Positions 8,764 through 17,998 of a DNA stretch of 64,000 nucleotides are shown here, in pieces. Made by a program: the position numbers and the translations under genes. The notes under the pieces were generated by a model. The model was not told the origin of the DNA. It did not search any database and saw only the letters and a list, made by a program, of their open reading frames with translations. Origin of the DNA: Candidatus Kuenenia stuttgartensis (GTDB taxonomy: Bacteria > Planctomycetota > Planctomycetia > Isosphaerales > Isosphaeraceae); NCBI GenBank assembly GCA_945865635.1, contig CAMBEP010000003.1:62001-126000 (forward strand). Reading direction: 5' to 3'. Numbering within the stretch: the stretch's first letter is position 1; each line of letters begins with the position of its first letter.

Positions 8764-10269
8764 TTAAGCAGTTACGCCTACTGTTTCCGCAAGTATACGC
8801 CGCTCGCCTATCTCTGACCCTGTCAGTTCGCACTGGACCTGCCCATGGCGGAACACCAAGACTCGGTCCGATACCCGCTCAAGCTCTTGCGTATCCGGAC
8901 TAATCACAATCACTGCAATTCCTTTTGAGGAAAGGGTTTCAATCCTCTGATGAATGGCTTCTCGAGTCCGGATGTCAACTCCACGGGTTGGTTCGTTCAG
9001 AATGGCAAGCTTCGGATTTGTAGCCAGTGCTCGCGCAAGCAGCACTTTCTGCTGATTCCCACCCGATAGAGTCAGTGGATTCTGACTTAGCCAGTCGTAT
9101 TTGATCTGAAAATCCGTACAAAGCTCTTCTGATTCCCGCAAGAATTTGCTCCAGTTGAGCCATCCTAAACGGTGACTCTGCCTTAATCGTTGAAACACCA
9201 GATTTCGAGCCAATCCAAGTGCGGAAATCAGGCCACGTTTTCGGCGATCTGCCGGCACAGCGACAACTCCTGATCGCTGAGCCTGATCTGGATGACTCGG
9301 GCGATAGCTCTTACCCTCGTAAGTCATATACCCGGTCGAAGCAACGGATTCACCGGCCATGATCTGGGCTAATTCTTCCTGCCCAGCACCTGCCAAACCT
9401 GTTAATCCAACAATCTCGCCGATCCGAATCGAGAGTGAAACATCTTGAATCGTTTTACCAGATATATTTTCTACTTTAATTAGTATCGTCTCATTTTCGA
9501 TTCTCGCAGAGCTCGCGACTCGTTTTACTCCTGTAGCTACGTCCCGACCAATCATTGCATGAACCAGTCGTTTATGATCCATCTGTTGACGTTGCCAAGT
9601 GCCAACCCGTTCGCCATCTCGAAGAACTGTAAGTTGATCCGCCAAATACAAAACTTCGTCAAGATGATGGCTTACCAGACCAATCGCAAGCCCCTTGTTT
9701 TTCAAGCGAATCATCAGTTCGGCCAAGTGTTTGGCTTCGCCGCGTGTCAGCGCTGCCGTAGGCTCATCTAGTATCAAGACACGCGCACGACGCCTTAGAG
9801 CGCGTGCGATTTCTACAATCTGTCGCTGACCTGTTGGCAGAGTATCGGCTGGAACATTTAATGGAATATGCTGTGCATCAAGCATTTCCAACGTCTTGGC
9901 AGATTCCGCTCGAATCGCTCGCCGATTCAATTTACCATGCATCACAGGCTCATCGCCAAGCATGATATTTTCAGCAACACTCAAGCATCCCACCAATTGT
10001 AATTCCTGGTGAATCACAGCAATTCCCAACTTCAGCGCAGATGCCGGACTCAATATTTGAATCTTTCGGCCATCAAGACTTATGTTACCGAGATCTGGCT
10101 GAACTGTTCCAGCCAAAGTCTCCACCAAAGTGCTTTTGCCTGCTCCATTTTCACCACAAAGCGCGTGAATTTCCCCTGAAAATAAAACCCAGTCCACACT
10201 TCGAAGCGCTTTGGCTCCAAAGTAGGATTTGTGTATTCCAGACATCTCAAGAATTGGGTCGACTTTCAT
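8764..10269 (-). CDS. Sugar ABC transporter ATP-binding protein (RbsA-like, two ATPase domains)
   Basis: A 501-residue tandem ATPase of the RbsA/MglA/XylG type. The first domain has Walker A GENGAGKST (residues 39-47), signature LPTGQRQ and Walker B VLILDEPTAAL. The second domain has the usual degenerate Walker A (GLAGAGQEE) with intact LSGGNQQ and LNEPTRGVD. The first-domain signature LPTGQ differs from the more common LS(I/V)GQ. It lies 7 bases after the TMEM14-like gene and 18 bases before the permease gene, clearly in one operon. It energises sugar import; the sugar is not predictable. Confidence 0.92.
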   Translation of the reverse strand: MKVDPILEMSGIHKSYFGAKALRSVDWVLFSGEIHALCGENGAGKSTLVETLAGTVQPDLGNISLDGRKIQILSPASALKLGIAVIHQELQLVGCLSVAENIMLGDEPVMHGKLNRRAIRAESAKTLEMLDAQHIPLNVPADTLPTGQRQIVEIARALRRRARVLILDEPTAALTRGEAKHLAELMIRLKNKGLAIGLVSHHLDEVLYLADQLTVLRDGERVGTWQRQQMDHKRLVHAMIGRDVATGVKRVASSARIENETILIKVENISGKTIQDVSLSIRIGEIVGLTGLAGAGQEELAQIMAGESVASTGYMTYEGKSYRPSHPDQAQRSGVVAVPADRRKRGLISALGLARNLVFQRLRQSHRLGWLNWSKFLRESEELCTDFQIKYDWLSQNPLTLSGGNQQKVLLARALATNPKLAILNEPTRGVDIRTREAIHQRIETLSSKGIAVIVISPDTQELERVSDRVLVFRHGQVQCELTGSEIGERRILAETVGVTA

Positions 10270-10276
10270 GGATTGT

Positions 10277-10609
10277 TCAGAATCTCGGGCCTGCCAAGAC
10301 TAGCAAGATAAAGATCGCGACACTAAAGACCGCCATCACCCCACCTGGCATGAGCTTGCGTGATTTGGCAAACCGTTTTCCAAAAAACAAAGCCAATGAC
10401 AATGACGTGAACGTAGCCAAAAGGCATCCCGTCTGTGCGATTGAACCCGTCTGGTTCATTAGATAAATAGAAACCAGTATCATCAGACCTGATAGACTTC
10501 CAGCAATCAGACTCGGCTTGCTTTTTGCTTTGATGAAGCCCATCAAACCGCCCAGCATCAAAATCACGGCGTAAATCAGAAGTAAGATTGAGACATCTTT
10601 GATATTCAT
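10277..10609 (-). CDS. TMEM14-family small membrane protein
   Basis: A 110-residue protein with four hydrophobic segments. It resembles the TMEM14/UPF0136 family in size and in the pattern GLMGFIKAKSKPSLIAGSLSG (split here as GFIKAKSKPSL then IAGSLSG), a Gly/Lys-rich loop between the first helices. Eukaryotic TMEM14C is a mitochondrial protein linked to porphyrin export; bacterial members are uncharacterised. It is 7 bases from both the EamA gene upstream and the RbsA-like gene downstream, so it is firmly part of this transport operon. Confidence 0.8.
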   Translation of the reverse strand: MNIKDVSILLLIYAVILMLGGLMGFIKAKSKPSLIAGSLSGLMILVSIYLMNQTGSIAQTGCLLATFTSLSLALFFGKRFAKSRKLMPGGVMAVFSVAIFILLVLAGPRF

Positions 10610-10616
10610 GGTCGTA

Positions 10617-11714
10617 TCAACTCTTCAAAGGGTCGACCGTATCTGGCTTACTCAAGCCATAAACCATCGACTTGGATTTGCGGAAATCTGGAGATTGGCT
10701 GCCTGAAATACAATTTACTTGCATTTCAATGTTGTCACAGGCCTTCGTGACAACTTCATTTGAATCAAGACCGACTGTATTTGCAACATGGGGCCTGCCT
10801 TTGCCCTGCAACATCACCCACATCACTGGACCAACCACAAGCACCATCCCGACCAGGCTCAATCGAGCCGGAAGCTGTTCACGATAAATGATATCAAAAA
10901 CTAGCCCCATTGCGATCTGGCTCATCCCAACCAATGCCACCCTTGGTGCCGAACCAGTCGCATACGCCTTTGTCAGACAGATTTGACCAATCGTCCCTGT
11001 GATACCTACACCCAAAAGCAAAGTGCACGTAACCGAGTCTGCGACAACCGACCAATCAACCGGCTCCCCCATCATAAGCACAGGAATCATCGAAATTGCC
11101 GCAACGCCTGAAAAGTGCGTCACCACAGCTCGTGGATCGATTTCGCCAAGCCGGTTCAGACCAATCATGGCAAACCCTGTAAAAGTCGCTGCCGACAAGG
11201 CCGACGCCAAGGCCAGCCGATTGCCTTCAAGATGAGGCTGCTGTATCAACACCACACCAACAATTGCTGACGCAATTGCGACAAGAATTGACGAATCAAC
11301 GGTCTCTCCCCAAATTACAAAACCAATCAGAACAATCCAAAGCGGATAGGTGTTTGTCAGAGTAAGGGCATCTGCCAATGGCAGATTTGACAAGGCATAA
11401 AATGTGCTCATAAGACTGAGTGTGCCAGCAATCGACCTGAGCCAGAGAATTCTGGGATGCAAGAAAACTAGCTTGGCACCCGCCATTCGAGCAAGTGTCA
11501 ACGCGACTAAAAAGCTAAAAATAGTACGAGACTGGGCCACTATTCGCCAATCACACCTTGTCCCAAGTGCATTGGCCATACCGCCCATCATTGTAAAACT
11601 GGCTGCACCACAAATCATCCATAAAGAAGGATTTGCGATATATTTCTCCAGTTTCTCAGGGTCGCCAGTGAGGAGTCTGATTATCAAGCCTTCCAGATGT
11701 ACTGTCTTGCCCAT
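10617..11714 (-). CDS. EamA/DMT-family transporter
   Basis: About 365 residues with ten predicted membrane helices in two EamA repeats (first beginning near SLWMICGAASFTMMGG, second near LASALSAATFTGFAMIGL), typical of drug/metabolite transporters. The soluble C-terminal tail of about 55 residues after the last helix is longer than usual. ATG 11714 is preferred over an upstream TTG at 11735, although neither has a strong ribosome binding site. It is the first gene of the operon with the TMEM14-like and RbsA/RbsC-like genes. Direction and substrate are unknown. Confidence 0.85.
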   Translation of the reverse strand: MGKTVHLEGLIIRLLTGDPEKLEKYIANPSLWMICGAASFTMMGGMANALGTRCDWRIVAQSRTIFSFLVALTLARMAGAKLVFLHPRILWLRSIAGTLSLMSTFYALSNLPLADALTLTNTYPLWIVLIGFVIWGETVDSSILVAIASAIVGVVLIQQPHLEGNRLALASALSAATFTGFAMIGLNRLGEIDPRAVVTHFSGVAAISMIPVLMMGEPVDWSVVADSVTCTLLLGVGITGTIGQICLTKAYATGSAPRVALVGMSQIAMGLVFDIIYREQLPARLSLVGMVLVVGPVMWVMLQGKGRPHVANTVGLDSNEVVTKACDNIEMQVNCISGSQSPDFRKSKSMVYGLSKPDTVDPLKS

Positions 11715-11980
11715 TTTGCCGAAAACTTGCCGCAATTGGTTACTTAGAGATTGGATGCATCCCCCAGTTCACAATACTGTAAGCAACCTTCTGGGCTTGA
11801 TTTCCAGCCATTATCCATGCTTGCTCAAGAACTGTATAACGAAACTTGTGCAGCAAGGATTCGTCAACACCAATTTCGACACAATGTGTATCATCCACAA
11901 TCTGATGCTTCGGAGTCAATCGCAGTTGAACATATGCCCTTGATTAAGTCCACGATTCAACTCTGAACACCTTGATAGGC

Positions 11981-12952
11981 TCATTGTACAGACATGGAGG
12001 ACTGAAGTGGGTTATTCCAGTCAAATACTCCCATGAATCTTGCCAGAATATTTCCATATTCGTCAACCAGCAATGTCACCGGCAAAAGTGATAAATCGGT
12101 CCCAAGCTGAAAACCATTTTCTTTATCTGTAAGACTTGGTGTGGTTATTCCTCTGGAGTTCAGAAATTTTTGAACATTCGAAAGTTCTGGTTCGTCAACA
12201 CAAAGAAGATGATATCCAAACCCAAGTTTCGATAAATCGCTGCGAATTTTTGAAGATTCGCCTAATTTCTCAACGCATACAGCGCAGTGCACACCCCATA
12301 CTTCAAAGAAATACAATCCTGTTTTTGATACCGAATTGGATTTGATTATTTCGGCGATTTTCTTATTGTTTTCATTCGGGTCTGTCGAACCAATTCTTGT
12401 CCCGGTTTTTAATTTTTCTGATGACCATTGCCAGCCATATTTCTCCACCAGATTTTGAACAAACTGGCGATGACCATCCTTATCGGGTATACGTGACAAT
12501 GCTGATGATAAAGAAGCCACATAACGAACTATCTGCTCACGATCAAATTCACCAATGGTTGTACCAAAAGCAGCCATCGGCGTGCCTGGAACTCCTTTCA
12601 TCAAAACCTGTTCAATACTTTCTGGTCTCGAATCCGTTTTCCATTGAATGCTTAAGAAATCTCGCGGCCGTTCTGAAACTGACAAATGAACGGACTCAGG
12701 CCCATCGCCATAACCATTCGGACCATGACATCGAGCACAATTAGACAGATATAATAAGCGTCCGGGATGCTCGACTGACGAATTTTTCTGCAAATTGGCA
12801 CTTGAGGTTACACTTTCTTTTTTTAAAAAGCCTTCCGATTGTTTAGATTTCATACCCCAGAATCCTGCAATAACACCGACCGTCATTGCAGGAAATGGAA
12901 TCCACCATAACGTTTGTGATGTTTTTTTTTCACTTGAAAGGTTGGAACTCAT
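11981..12952 (-). CDS. Cytochrome c / thioredoxin-like fusion protein
   Basis: A 323-residue protein with one N-terminal membrane anchor (residues about 16-34, ending GFWGMKS). A class I cytochrome c domain follows, with haem motif CARCHGPNGYGDG and a later Met in VLMKGVPGTPM. The C-terminal part is thioredoxin/TlpA-like with CAVC in VWGVHCAVCVEKLG and the cis-Pro context SLLPVTLLVDEYGN. It is probably an envelope redox protein, moving electrons or thiols outside the cytoplasm. Its ATG overlaps the upstream sialidase-like gene's stop by four bases (ATGA), so the two are translationally coupled. Confidence 0.85.
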   Translation of the reverse strand: MSSNLSSEKKTSQTLWWIPFPAMTVGVIAGFWGMKSKQSEGFLKKESVTSSANLQKNSSVEHPGRLLYLSNCARCHGPNGYGDGPESVHLSVSERPRDFLSIQWKTDSRPESIEQVLMKGVPGTPMAAFGTTIGEFDREQIVRYVASLSSALSRIPDKDGHRQFVQNLVEKYGWQWSSEKLKTGTRIGSTDPNENNKKIAEIIKSNSVSKTGLYFFEVWGVHCAVCVEKLGESSKIRSDLSKLGFGYHLLCVDEPELSNVQKFLNSRGITTPSLTDKENGFQLGTDLSLLPVTLLVDEYGNILARFMGVFDWNNPLQSSMSVQ

Positions 12953-14493
12953 GGTGCCTTGACTCCTGAAATCGCTAGGGAATTATCCAGACTGCTTTGG
13001 TCAATACGCTGGATACGAACCGACTTTCCTTCTTTCCCGCCAAGCTCTGTCCATGCCAGAATGACTCCGTCTTCAGTAACCGCAATCGCTGGATTTCTTG
13101 GAAGACGATCAGCCGATGACTTGAATTCGATTCGTGATTGAATCGATTGGAAGCCATTTGGACGATGTGCAACCACAATACCACGTGCTGTTGAGGTTTG
13201 AGATGAATCGGATTTATGGTCGCCATGCATCCCTGGCTGCTTTAATTCGGACTGATCCCAAGCCATGTATATACCGCTTTTATTGTCGGGTATGATCTTC
13301 AAATGACTTTGAGAGCCTTCAAACGATGGGGTCACCGGCATGGTTTGAATTTCTTTTGGTTTGGCTTGGTCAAATTCGCTTAAATAAACACGTGGTTTGC
13401 CATCCTTAGCATCCATCCATCCGGTTATAATTTTATTATCTGCCTTGATCATACTAGGGCCATCGTGAGGGCAGCCAGCAAATTTCCAGCCACGACTGGA
13501 TAAGGCAGCTGGGGCAATCGTTTTGTCACCATTGACATTGCCAATCCAAATATCTCGAATATCGCCAACATTATTACGAAAAGCATACAGCATATGATTT
13601 TCTGAAGACGCTGCGACAGTGACATCACAACACGGGCAAACACCTTTGCCATCAGGACCTTCATAAACAAGCCTGATCGGTTCAAATCCAGATTTATCTT
13701 GTTTCTCTCGTGCTGCAAAGACTTTGGCGCCACCTGATCCTGAAGAATCCAACTTTTTCCCATTTGTATTATCTGATTTCGTCGGGTTATCCAGCCAAGA
13801 AGCCAGGATCAGACCTTTTTCATCGGCTGCCAACGAAATGAATCCTGGGCGACTGGAATCCGAACCACCAATCGAACGAGGTTCGCCGAAGGATAGCCCA
13901 CCGTCTGTAGACTCAGCTATGTAAAACACAGCTTTCGGGCCACCATTCAAGGCTTCCACCCACCCAAGTATCATGCGATCACCGGCCATGATCAATCTTG
14001 GCAAAATATGTGTCGAAAACGTCATCGGAGCACGTGTCGGTTTGGATTTTTCGACCGGTTCTGATTTTTCATCTTCTTTTTTGAGAGATTCAGAAATCAG
14101 CTTGTTCGAAGCACTGGATGTGTAGGCATAAACAGGTACCTCACGCCAGGGCTTGGGGGCGTCATAATTTCGGCCACCGTCTGAGGATCGTGTCATCCAG
14201 ATTGTTCGTCGTGTATTTCCTGAATTGGGGAGCGTGGCGGCAGCCCATGCCACCACAACGACATTATTTTTCTGATCAGCAACAACTGTTGGATATTCAC
14301 GATCCAACGGAATATCCGCAGTTGTCAACGTAAATCGAAATTCATTCTCTGGTTTTGCAACTTCAGGTGCTGCAACTGGTGAAACAACAGGTGGTATCAG
14401 TGTCACCGTGCTTCGGATGGACCCAAAGAACCATTGGGCCGCAAGAAAACCTACGATCATGGAAATAGCCGCTAAAGTCAAGTTGTATTTCAT
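12949..14493 (-). CDS. Exported sialidase-like BNR repeat protein
   Basis: A 514-residue protein with an N-terminal signal anchor (MKYNLTLAAISMIVGFLAAQWFFG). It contains Asp-box repeats such as RSSDGGRNY and ESTDGGLSF, and a conserved segment with GVCPCCDVTVAAS and AGCPHDGPSM. ATG 14493 follows an AAAGGA and begins a good membrane segment; the frame extends upstream to a TTG at 14580, which is less likely. It is the middle gene of the DUF1559 / BNR / cytochrome-thioredoxin operon. The CPCC motif and cytochrome partner suggest a redox- or metal-linked envelope role rather than classical sialidase activity; that is inference. Confidence 0.82.
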   Translation of the reverse strand: MKYNLTLAAISMIVGFLAAQWFFGSIRSTVTLIPPVVSPVAAPEVAKPENEFRFTLTTADIPLDREYPTVVADQKNNVVVVAWAAATLPNSGNTRRTIWMTRSSDGGRNYDAPKPWREVPVYAYTSSASNKLISESLKKEDEKSEPVEKSKPTRAPMTFSTHILPRLIMAGDRMILGWVEALNGGPKAVFYIAESTDGGLSFGEPRSIGGSDSSRPGFISLAADEKGLILASWLDNPTKSDNTNGKKLDSSGSGGAKVFAAREKQDKSGFEPIRLVYEGPDGKGVCPCCDVTVAASSENHMLYAFRNNVGDIRDIWIGNVNGDKTIAPAALSSRGWKFAGCPHDGPSMIKADNKIITGWMDAKDGKPRVYLSEFDQAKPKEIQTMPVTPSFEGSQSHLKIIPDNKSGIYMAWDQSELKQPGMHGDHKSDSSQTSTARGIVVAHRPNGFQSIQSRIEFKSSADRLPRNPAIAVTEDGVILAWTELGGKEGKSVRIQRIDQSSLDNSLAISGVKAP

Positions 14494-14576
14494 GATTTCA
14501 ATGGATCCTTTTTGCAGCCCGTTGGAATTCGAATGAACTGGATTTACGACGAGAAATTGAAATATCCGCCAGATTC

Positions 14577-15620
14577 TCAAAAAGAATCGGCTGAAATGAC
14601 TTCGCCACCACTCCGTGTGGAAATGGCGCGAAATGTGTTGAGGCTCACAGTGTCTTTCATGTATTGGACATGTCCATCGAGGAAAAGCATGTTCACGCCA
14701 CCCGGATGCAAGCTCCGCGGACCAGTGACCGCCGCATTACGGCCAGCATCCGTACAGTCTGGATACTTGCTGTTGGGGACATAAAAGTGATTGTAGGAAG
14801 TCATGATGAAACTGCCTCGCGACCATTCCCGGCCGCGATCACCCGCCCACACATCAGGCGTACTACAGGCAGGAATATACGTGTTGGGGAGCATGAATGC
14901 CGAAGCTGGCAGACTATTCACCAGTTTGCCTGAAGTGTTGAAAAGTGCAAACTGGCGTTTGAAATCCCCAGGGGCTGAAGTGCCTGGTGTATTCGTATTA
15001 TTACCCAAAACCGTTTCACTATAGGCAACCGTAGAACTCAGACCATCTGAAATCTGAGAAAACTTGATCGCACTCGTGTTATAAAACGGACAATCAGGTA
15101 GTTGTGCGCCAGAGACGACATTGAAATTGCCGTTGTTAATGGTACCTGTTCCAGAGTTTGAGACGTAATTGGTTGCACCAAAATTGCTTGGATCAACTCG
15201 TTGCACGCCGTCACTTGGGCAAAGAAACACTTGGATGACCGCTGATTCCGCCGTCAAGTTCGCAGGATATGGAATTTGATTGACTTGGGACGGAAACGAA
15301 AAGTTGATGGCATTATACATATTGGCGGCTTCAATATAAGTCAATAGTGAAGCCAGCGACGACCAGAGGTAAGGATAGCCATATCGACCTGCTGGCAAAG
15401 CATTCCAAGTGCCTTCATAGTTGTGGGCTGCAATACCAAGCTGCTTCAGATTATTGACACATTGCGAACGGCGCGCCGCTTCCCGTGCTGACTGGACAGC
15501 AGGCAGTAGCAACGATATCAGTACCGCAATAATTGCAATCACCACCAGAAATTCAATCAGTGTGAAAGCGGATCTTGATCGAAATCTGGATGAAGGATCG
15601 ATAAACTTCTTGCTAGTCAT
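14577..15620 (-). CDS. DUF1559 protein with prepilin-type N-terminus
   Basis: A 347-residue protein with the type IV pilin/type II secretion methylation motif: a short basic leader, then [23 protein letters not shown], here spanning about residues 19-41. The Glu at +5 (FTLIE) is present. The body matches the planctomycete DUF1559/SBP_bac_10 family, with [24 protein letters not shown] after the helix and [14 protein letters not shown] near the C-terminus. These proteins occur in large numbers in planctomycetes and are thought to assemble in or on the envelope. This copy heads an operon whose next gene begins 84 bases downstream. Confidence 0.92.
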   Translation of the reverse strand: MTSKKFIDPSSRFRSRSAFTLIEFLVVIAIIAVLISLLLPAVQSAREAARRSQCVNNLKQLGIAAHNYEGTWNALPAGRYGYPYLWSSLASLLTYIEAANMYNAINFSFPSQVNQIPYPANLTAESAVIQVFLCPSDGVQRVDPSNFGATNYVSNSGTGTINNGNFNVVSGAQLPDCPFYNTSAIKFSQISDGLSSTVAYSETVLGNNTNTPGTSAPGDFKRQFALFNTSGKLVNSLPASAFMLPNTYIPACSTPDVWAGDRGREWSRGSFIMTSYNHFYVPNSKYPDCTDAGRNAAVTGPRSLHPGGVNMLFLDGHVQYMKDTVSLNTFRAISTRSGGEVISADSF

Positions 15621-15862
15621 GATGAAATCTCTTTCAATTCTATCTCGAAATATAGTATTTTGTGTGAATCGACTCGATTGCTTGAATTTCCGTCGGATGA
15701 TGAATTCACCCGAGTTTTAACAGATCAATATCATGCGGCACGGATAACGGAATTTACTGTATTCCAAGGCAAATATTGTCAATTCCATCAGCTCTTCTGA
15801 TAAAACCGCATTTCAAACTCAAGCCTTATTGGGCCTTTGGTTCTCAGAAGGTTCTGTACGGT

Positions 15863-16399
15863 TCAGGCAAAATCCGGAGGTGGATCAGGCGGCGCCTCTA
15901 AATTAGTCTTTTTTAATAAACCTTTCGTTCGCATAAATTCTAATCTCGATTCCACTTCTGATCGTTTCGAAATGCCCGAGAAAAGCGCGTTTTGACACGA
16001 TCGCGCTCTGGAATACTTTGAATCAGGACTACGCGAAGACCTCGGGAGTTTCTCAGATGGAGAGATCTGGCACCGACAGGCCGATTTTAATTCCAATTCA
16101 AATCTTGCCAAATCTGCTAAGGTACCCTCTTCGGCCAACTTTTGATCTAGAGAAGAACTACCACAGCAACATCGGGTTTTACAAGACATGCCACAAGCAC
16201 ATCTGTGTGTAATCTCACTTAACTTATTTTGAGGCACAAGTTGTTCGCTAGAAATGATTTGGTAAGGTATCTCGACGAGACTCCCAAACAGGTTGCTTGA
16301 AGACAACACCATCATCAGAAAAAACAACGCTATAAAATCAACCGAGGTCGGTTGTCGGCGTGATTGATCATGGGTTGGGGGCGAATCGTAGAAGTTCAT
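15863..16399 (-). CDS. Membrane-anchored Cys-rich protein of unknown function
   Basis: A 178-residue protein with an N-terminal hydrophobic segment (VDFIALFFLMMVLSSSNLFG, about residues 20-40) preceded by Arg-Arg, acting as signal or anchor. A compact Cys cluster follows, CACGMSCKTRCCCG (about residues 67-80), with another CRC further on. The rest is basic and Ser/Arg-rich with a Pro-rich end (PPDPPPDFA). The dense CxCGxxC-xxx-CCC cluster resembles metal-binding or disulphide-rich sites but fits no family I recognise. It is flanked by promoter-like regions and seems monocistronic. Confidence 0.6.
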   Translation of the reverse strand: MNFYDSPPTHDQSRRQPTSVDFIALFFLMMVLSSSNLFGSLVEIPYQIISSEQLVPQNKLSEITHRCACGMSCKTRCCCGSSSLDQKLAEEGTLADLARFELELKSACRCQISPSEKLPRSSRSPDSKYSRARSCQNALFSGISKRSEVESRLEFMRTKGLLKKTNLEAPPDPPPDFA

Positions 16400-16911
16400 C
16401 AGAGTGATGTTGGATCAGGACATTTCTGCGGGTTGTCTAAAACTGGTTCGAGGATTGCTTAGCAAGAACGTAATTAGTCTAACAAAACTTTCTTGGCGAT
16501 TCAACTATTTTGTTTAGGATTTAAAGGTAAATCGTTTTTAAGATCAATCTTTCCCTGTCCTGTTAATTTTACACAAATGTCTTTATGGATTTGTGTTGCA
16601 TCATTTTTCTCGGGTCAATTCTGGCCATTGATCTCACAACCTTACCGGAATCCCTCCGAAAGACAGTTAAGCAATCATTTGTGAACTAAAGTTTACGTGA
16701 ACAAGTTAGGGTTATAAGGGTTGTCGGAATTATATCGAAGTTTTTGAACAAGTTGGACGATAACTTGGATATGGACGAAGTTCGAACAGATGTGAAGCTT
16801 GCGTACAATAGCCTTTGATTTTGGGACATAGGTCATTGTTGCTTGGAAGTTCGACTTCAGTCTTCAACCAAATAAGGGGCGAGTCCCGTCCTGAGCAAGG
16901 AGACCTGCAAG
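16400..16911. other. Gene-free divergent promoter region with repeated motifs
   Basis: A 512-base interval between divergent genes. It contains GTGAAC-TAAA-GTTTAC (16681-16696), an imperfect inverted repeat, and a 10-base direct repeat TGAACAAGTT at 16698-16707 and 16745-16754. These lie upstream of the exported-protein gene at 16912 and could be an operator. No RNA gene or ORF was supported. Confidence 0.4.
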
Positions 16912-17628
16912 ATGAAGATTCAGAAGCGATTGTTCGCGGCGGCCTTAGCAATGTCCTTAGGCATGGGAACATCGGGCCAATCTTGGGCCGATAATGGTTT
17001 GTATGTTGCTGGAGCTTCTAAAGCAGCACAGGTAGGCTTGCCGAAAGGGCCCGTTTCGAAGCCTGCATACAAGCATGACAATATCCATCAGACTGTTGCG
17101 AATGTAGGCGATCAGACGGCTGAGGGCACTGTGATCAGTGTAACTCCAGTTTATAACCCGGGTGAAGAGCCTGGCAAGGCCAGTTTTGATGGGAACCGGG
17201 GCGACTCAAGTCTGGGCCAGGCCGATCCAAATTCTGGTATGGGAAGAGCAGCTCATGTTACATCTGAGCCAACTCCAATTGGTGTAGTACAAACGAATTA
17301 CAACAATCCTGGAGCACGCTCGGGTCAACCCTCGAACATGCCTGTGGATGTCATGGCTCATGGTCGATCCGCAGCAATGAATGGGATGAACCCCGGAATG
17401 GTTCCTCAAGGTCCAACCCCGAATCAGGGAATGAAGCCACCACGACGTGGTTTAATGAGCTTGCTACGTCCGAAGAAGGCGGCAGCACATGATCCACTGG
17501 CTGTTTTTAATATGAATGCTTCAGAGCGATCGATGCATGCGGCCATGCCAGTCGGGCCACAGGGTGGCCAAGCACCTGATACAAGTCTACCGCGATCAGC
17601 CGTTTATGGCCAAAGACCAAGCCATTGA
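16912..17628 (+). CDS. Exported Gly/Pro/Met-rich protein of unknown function
   Basis: A 238-residue protein with an AAGGAG site nine bases before ATG 16912. The signal peptide covers about residues 1-26 (FAAALAMSLGMGTSGQSWA-DN). The mature chain is low-complexity, with Asn, Gly, Pro and Met (MNGMNPGMVPQGPTPNQGM), then a short basic patch (KPPRRGLMSLLRPKKAAAH). No domain was recognised; it is predicted to be largely disordered and exported. A strong terminator follows, so it is probably monocistronic. Confidence 0.72.
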   Translation: MKIQKRLFAAALAMSLGMGTSGQSWADNGLYVAGASKAAQVGLPKGPVSKPAYKHDNIHQTVANVGDQTAEGTVISVTPVYNPGEEPGKASFDGNRGDSSLGQADPNSGMGRAAHVTSEPTPIGVVQTNYNNPGARSGQPSNMPVDVMAHGRSAAMNGMNPGMVPQGPTPNQGMKPPRRGLMSLLRPKKAAAHDPLAVFNMNASERSMHAAMPVGPQGGQAPDTSLPRSAVYGQRPSH

Positions 17629-17672
17629 TACTTGATCCTTTCGGGATCTGAATCCGCATCGGGCCTGTCATG

Positions 17673-17708
17673 ACAGGGTAAGCCAAGTGCTTATCCTGTT
17701 TATTTTTT
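17673..17708 (+). terminator. Rho-independent terminator
   Basis: Stem ACAGGGTAAGC (17673-17683) pairs with GCTTATCCTGT (17689-17699), with one G-U wobble and a 5-base loop, followed by TTATTTTTT. It ends the 16912-17628 transcript. The palindrome CCTGTCATGACAGG (17664-17677) overlaps its left arm and could form a competing structure. Confidence 0.8.
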
Positions 17709-17998
17709 GTGAAACCGACCACTTCGATTTGGTTCTGTAATCCTCTCCATTGGCATGTCTTGGACTTGTCCATTGAGGTCCGTAAGATTTTCCTCCTTTT
17801 GGACGTGTAGCTAAACAACTTAGACTTTCCAAGTATGCTTATCTTAGGTTCGTAATATTTCGGAAGTCTGGCGAAACCTTGGCCATGCAGATAAAATGAC
17901 TTTCGACAGACAGAATGTTGGTCCGCCATGTTGATTCCCATCCTCTGGAACCATGACAACCAAAACCAAGAAGCGGATGACAAGTCATTTTTGAGGTG
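17709..17998. other. Upstream region of dapB
   Basis: About 290 bases between the terminator and dapB. I looked for a lysine riboswitch because of the downstream gene and did not recognise its conserved core. No ORF or RNA gene is supported. GAGGTG just before ATG 17999 provides a ribosome binding site. Confidence 0.4.

Noticed and set aside
17664-17677. Perfect palindrome CCTGTCATGACAGG as a regulator site
   Set aside because: It overlaps a good rho-independent terminator after a gene, a poor place for an operator; structure of the terminator explains one arm.
17709-17998. Possible lysine riboswitch before dapB
   Set aside because: The conserved lysine riboswitch core could not be found; only simple hairpins and AT-rich sequence are present.
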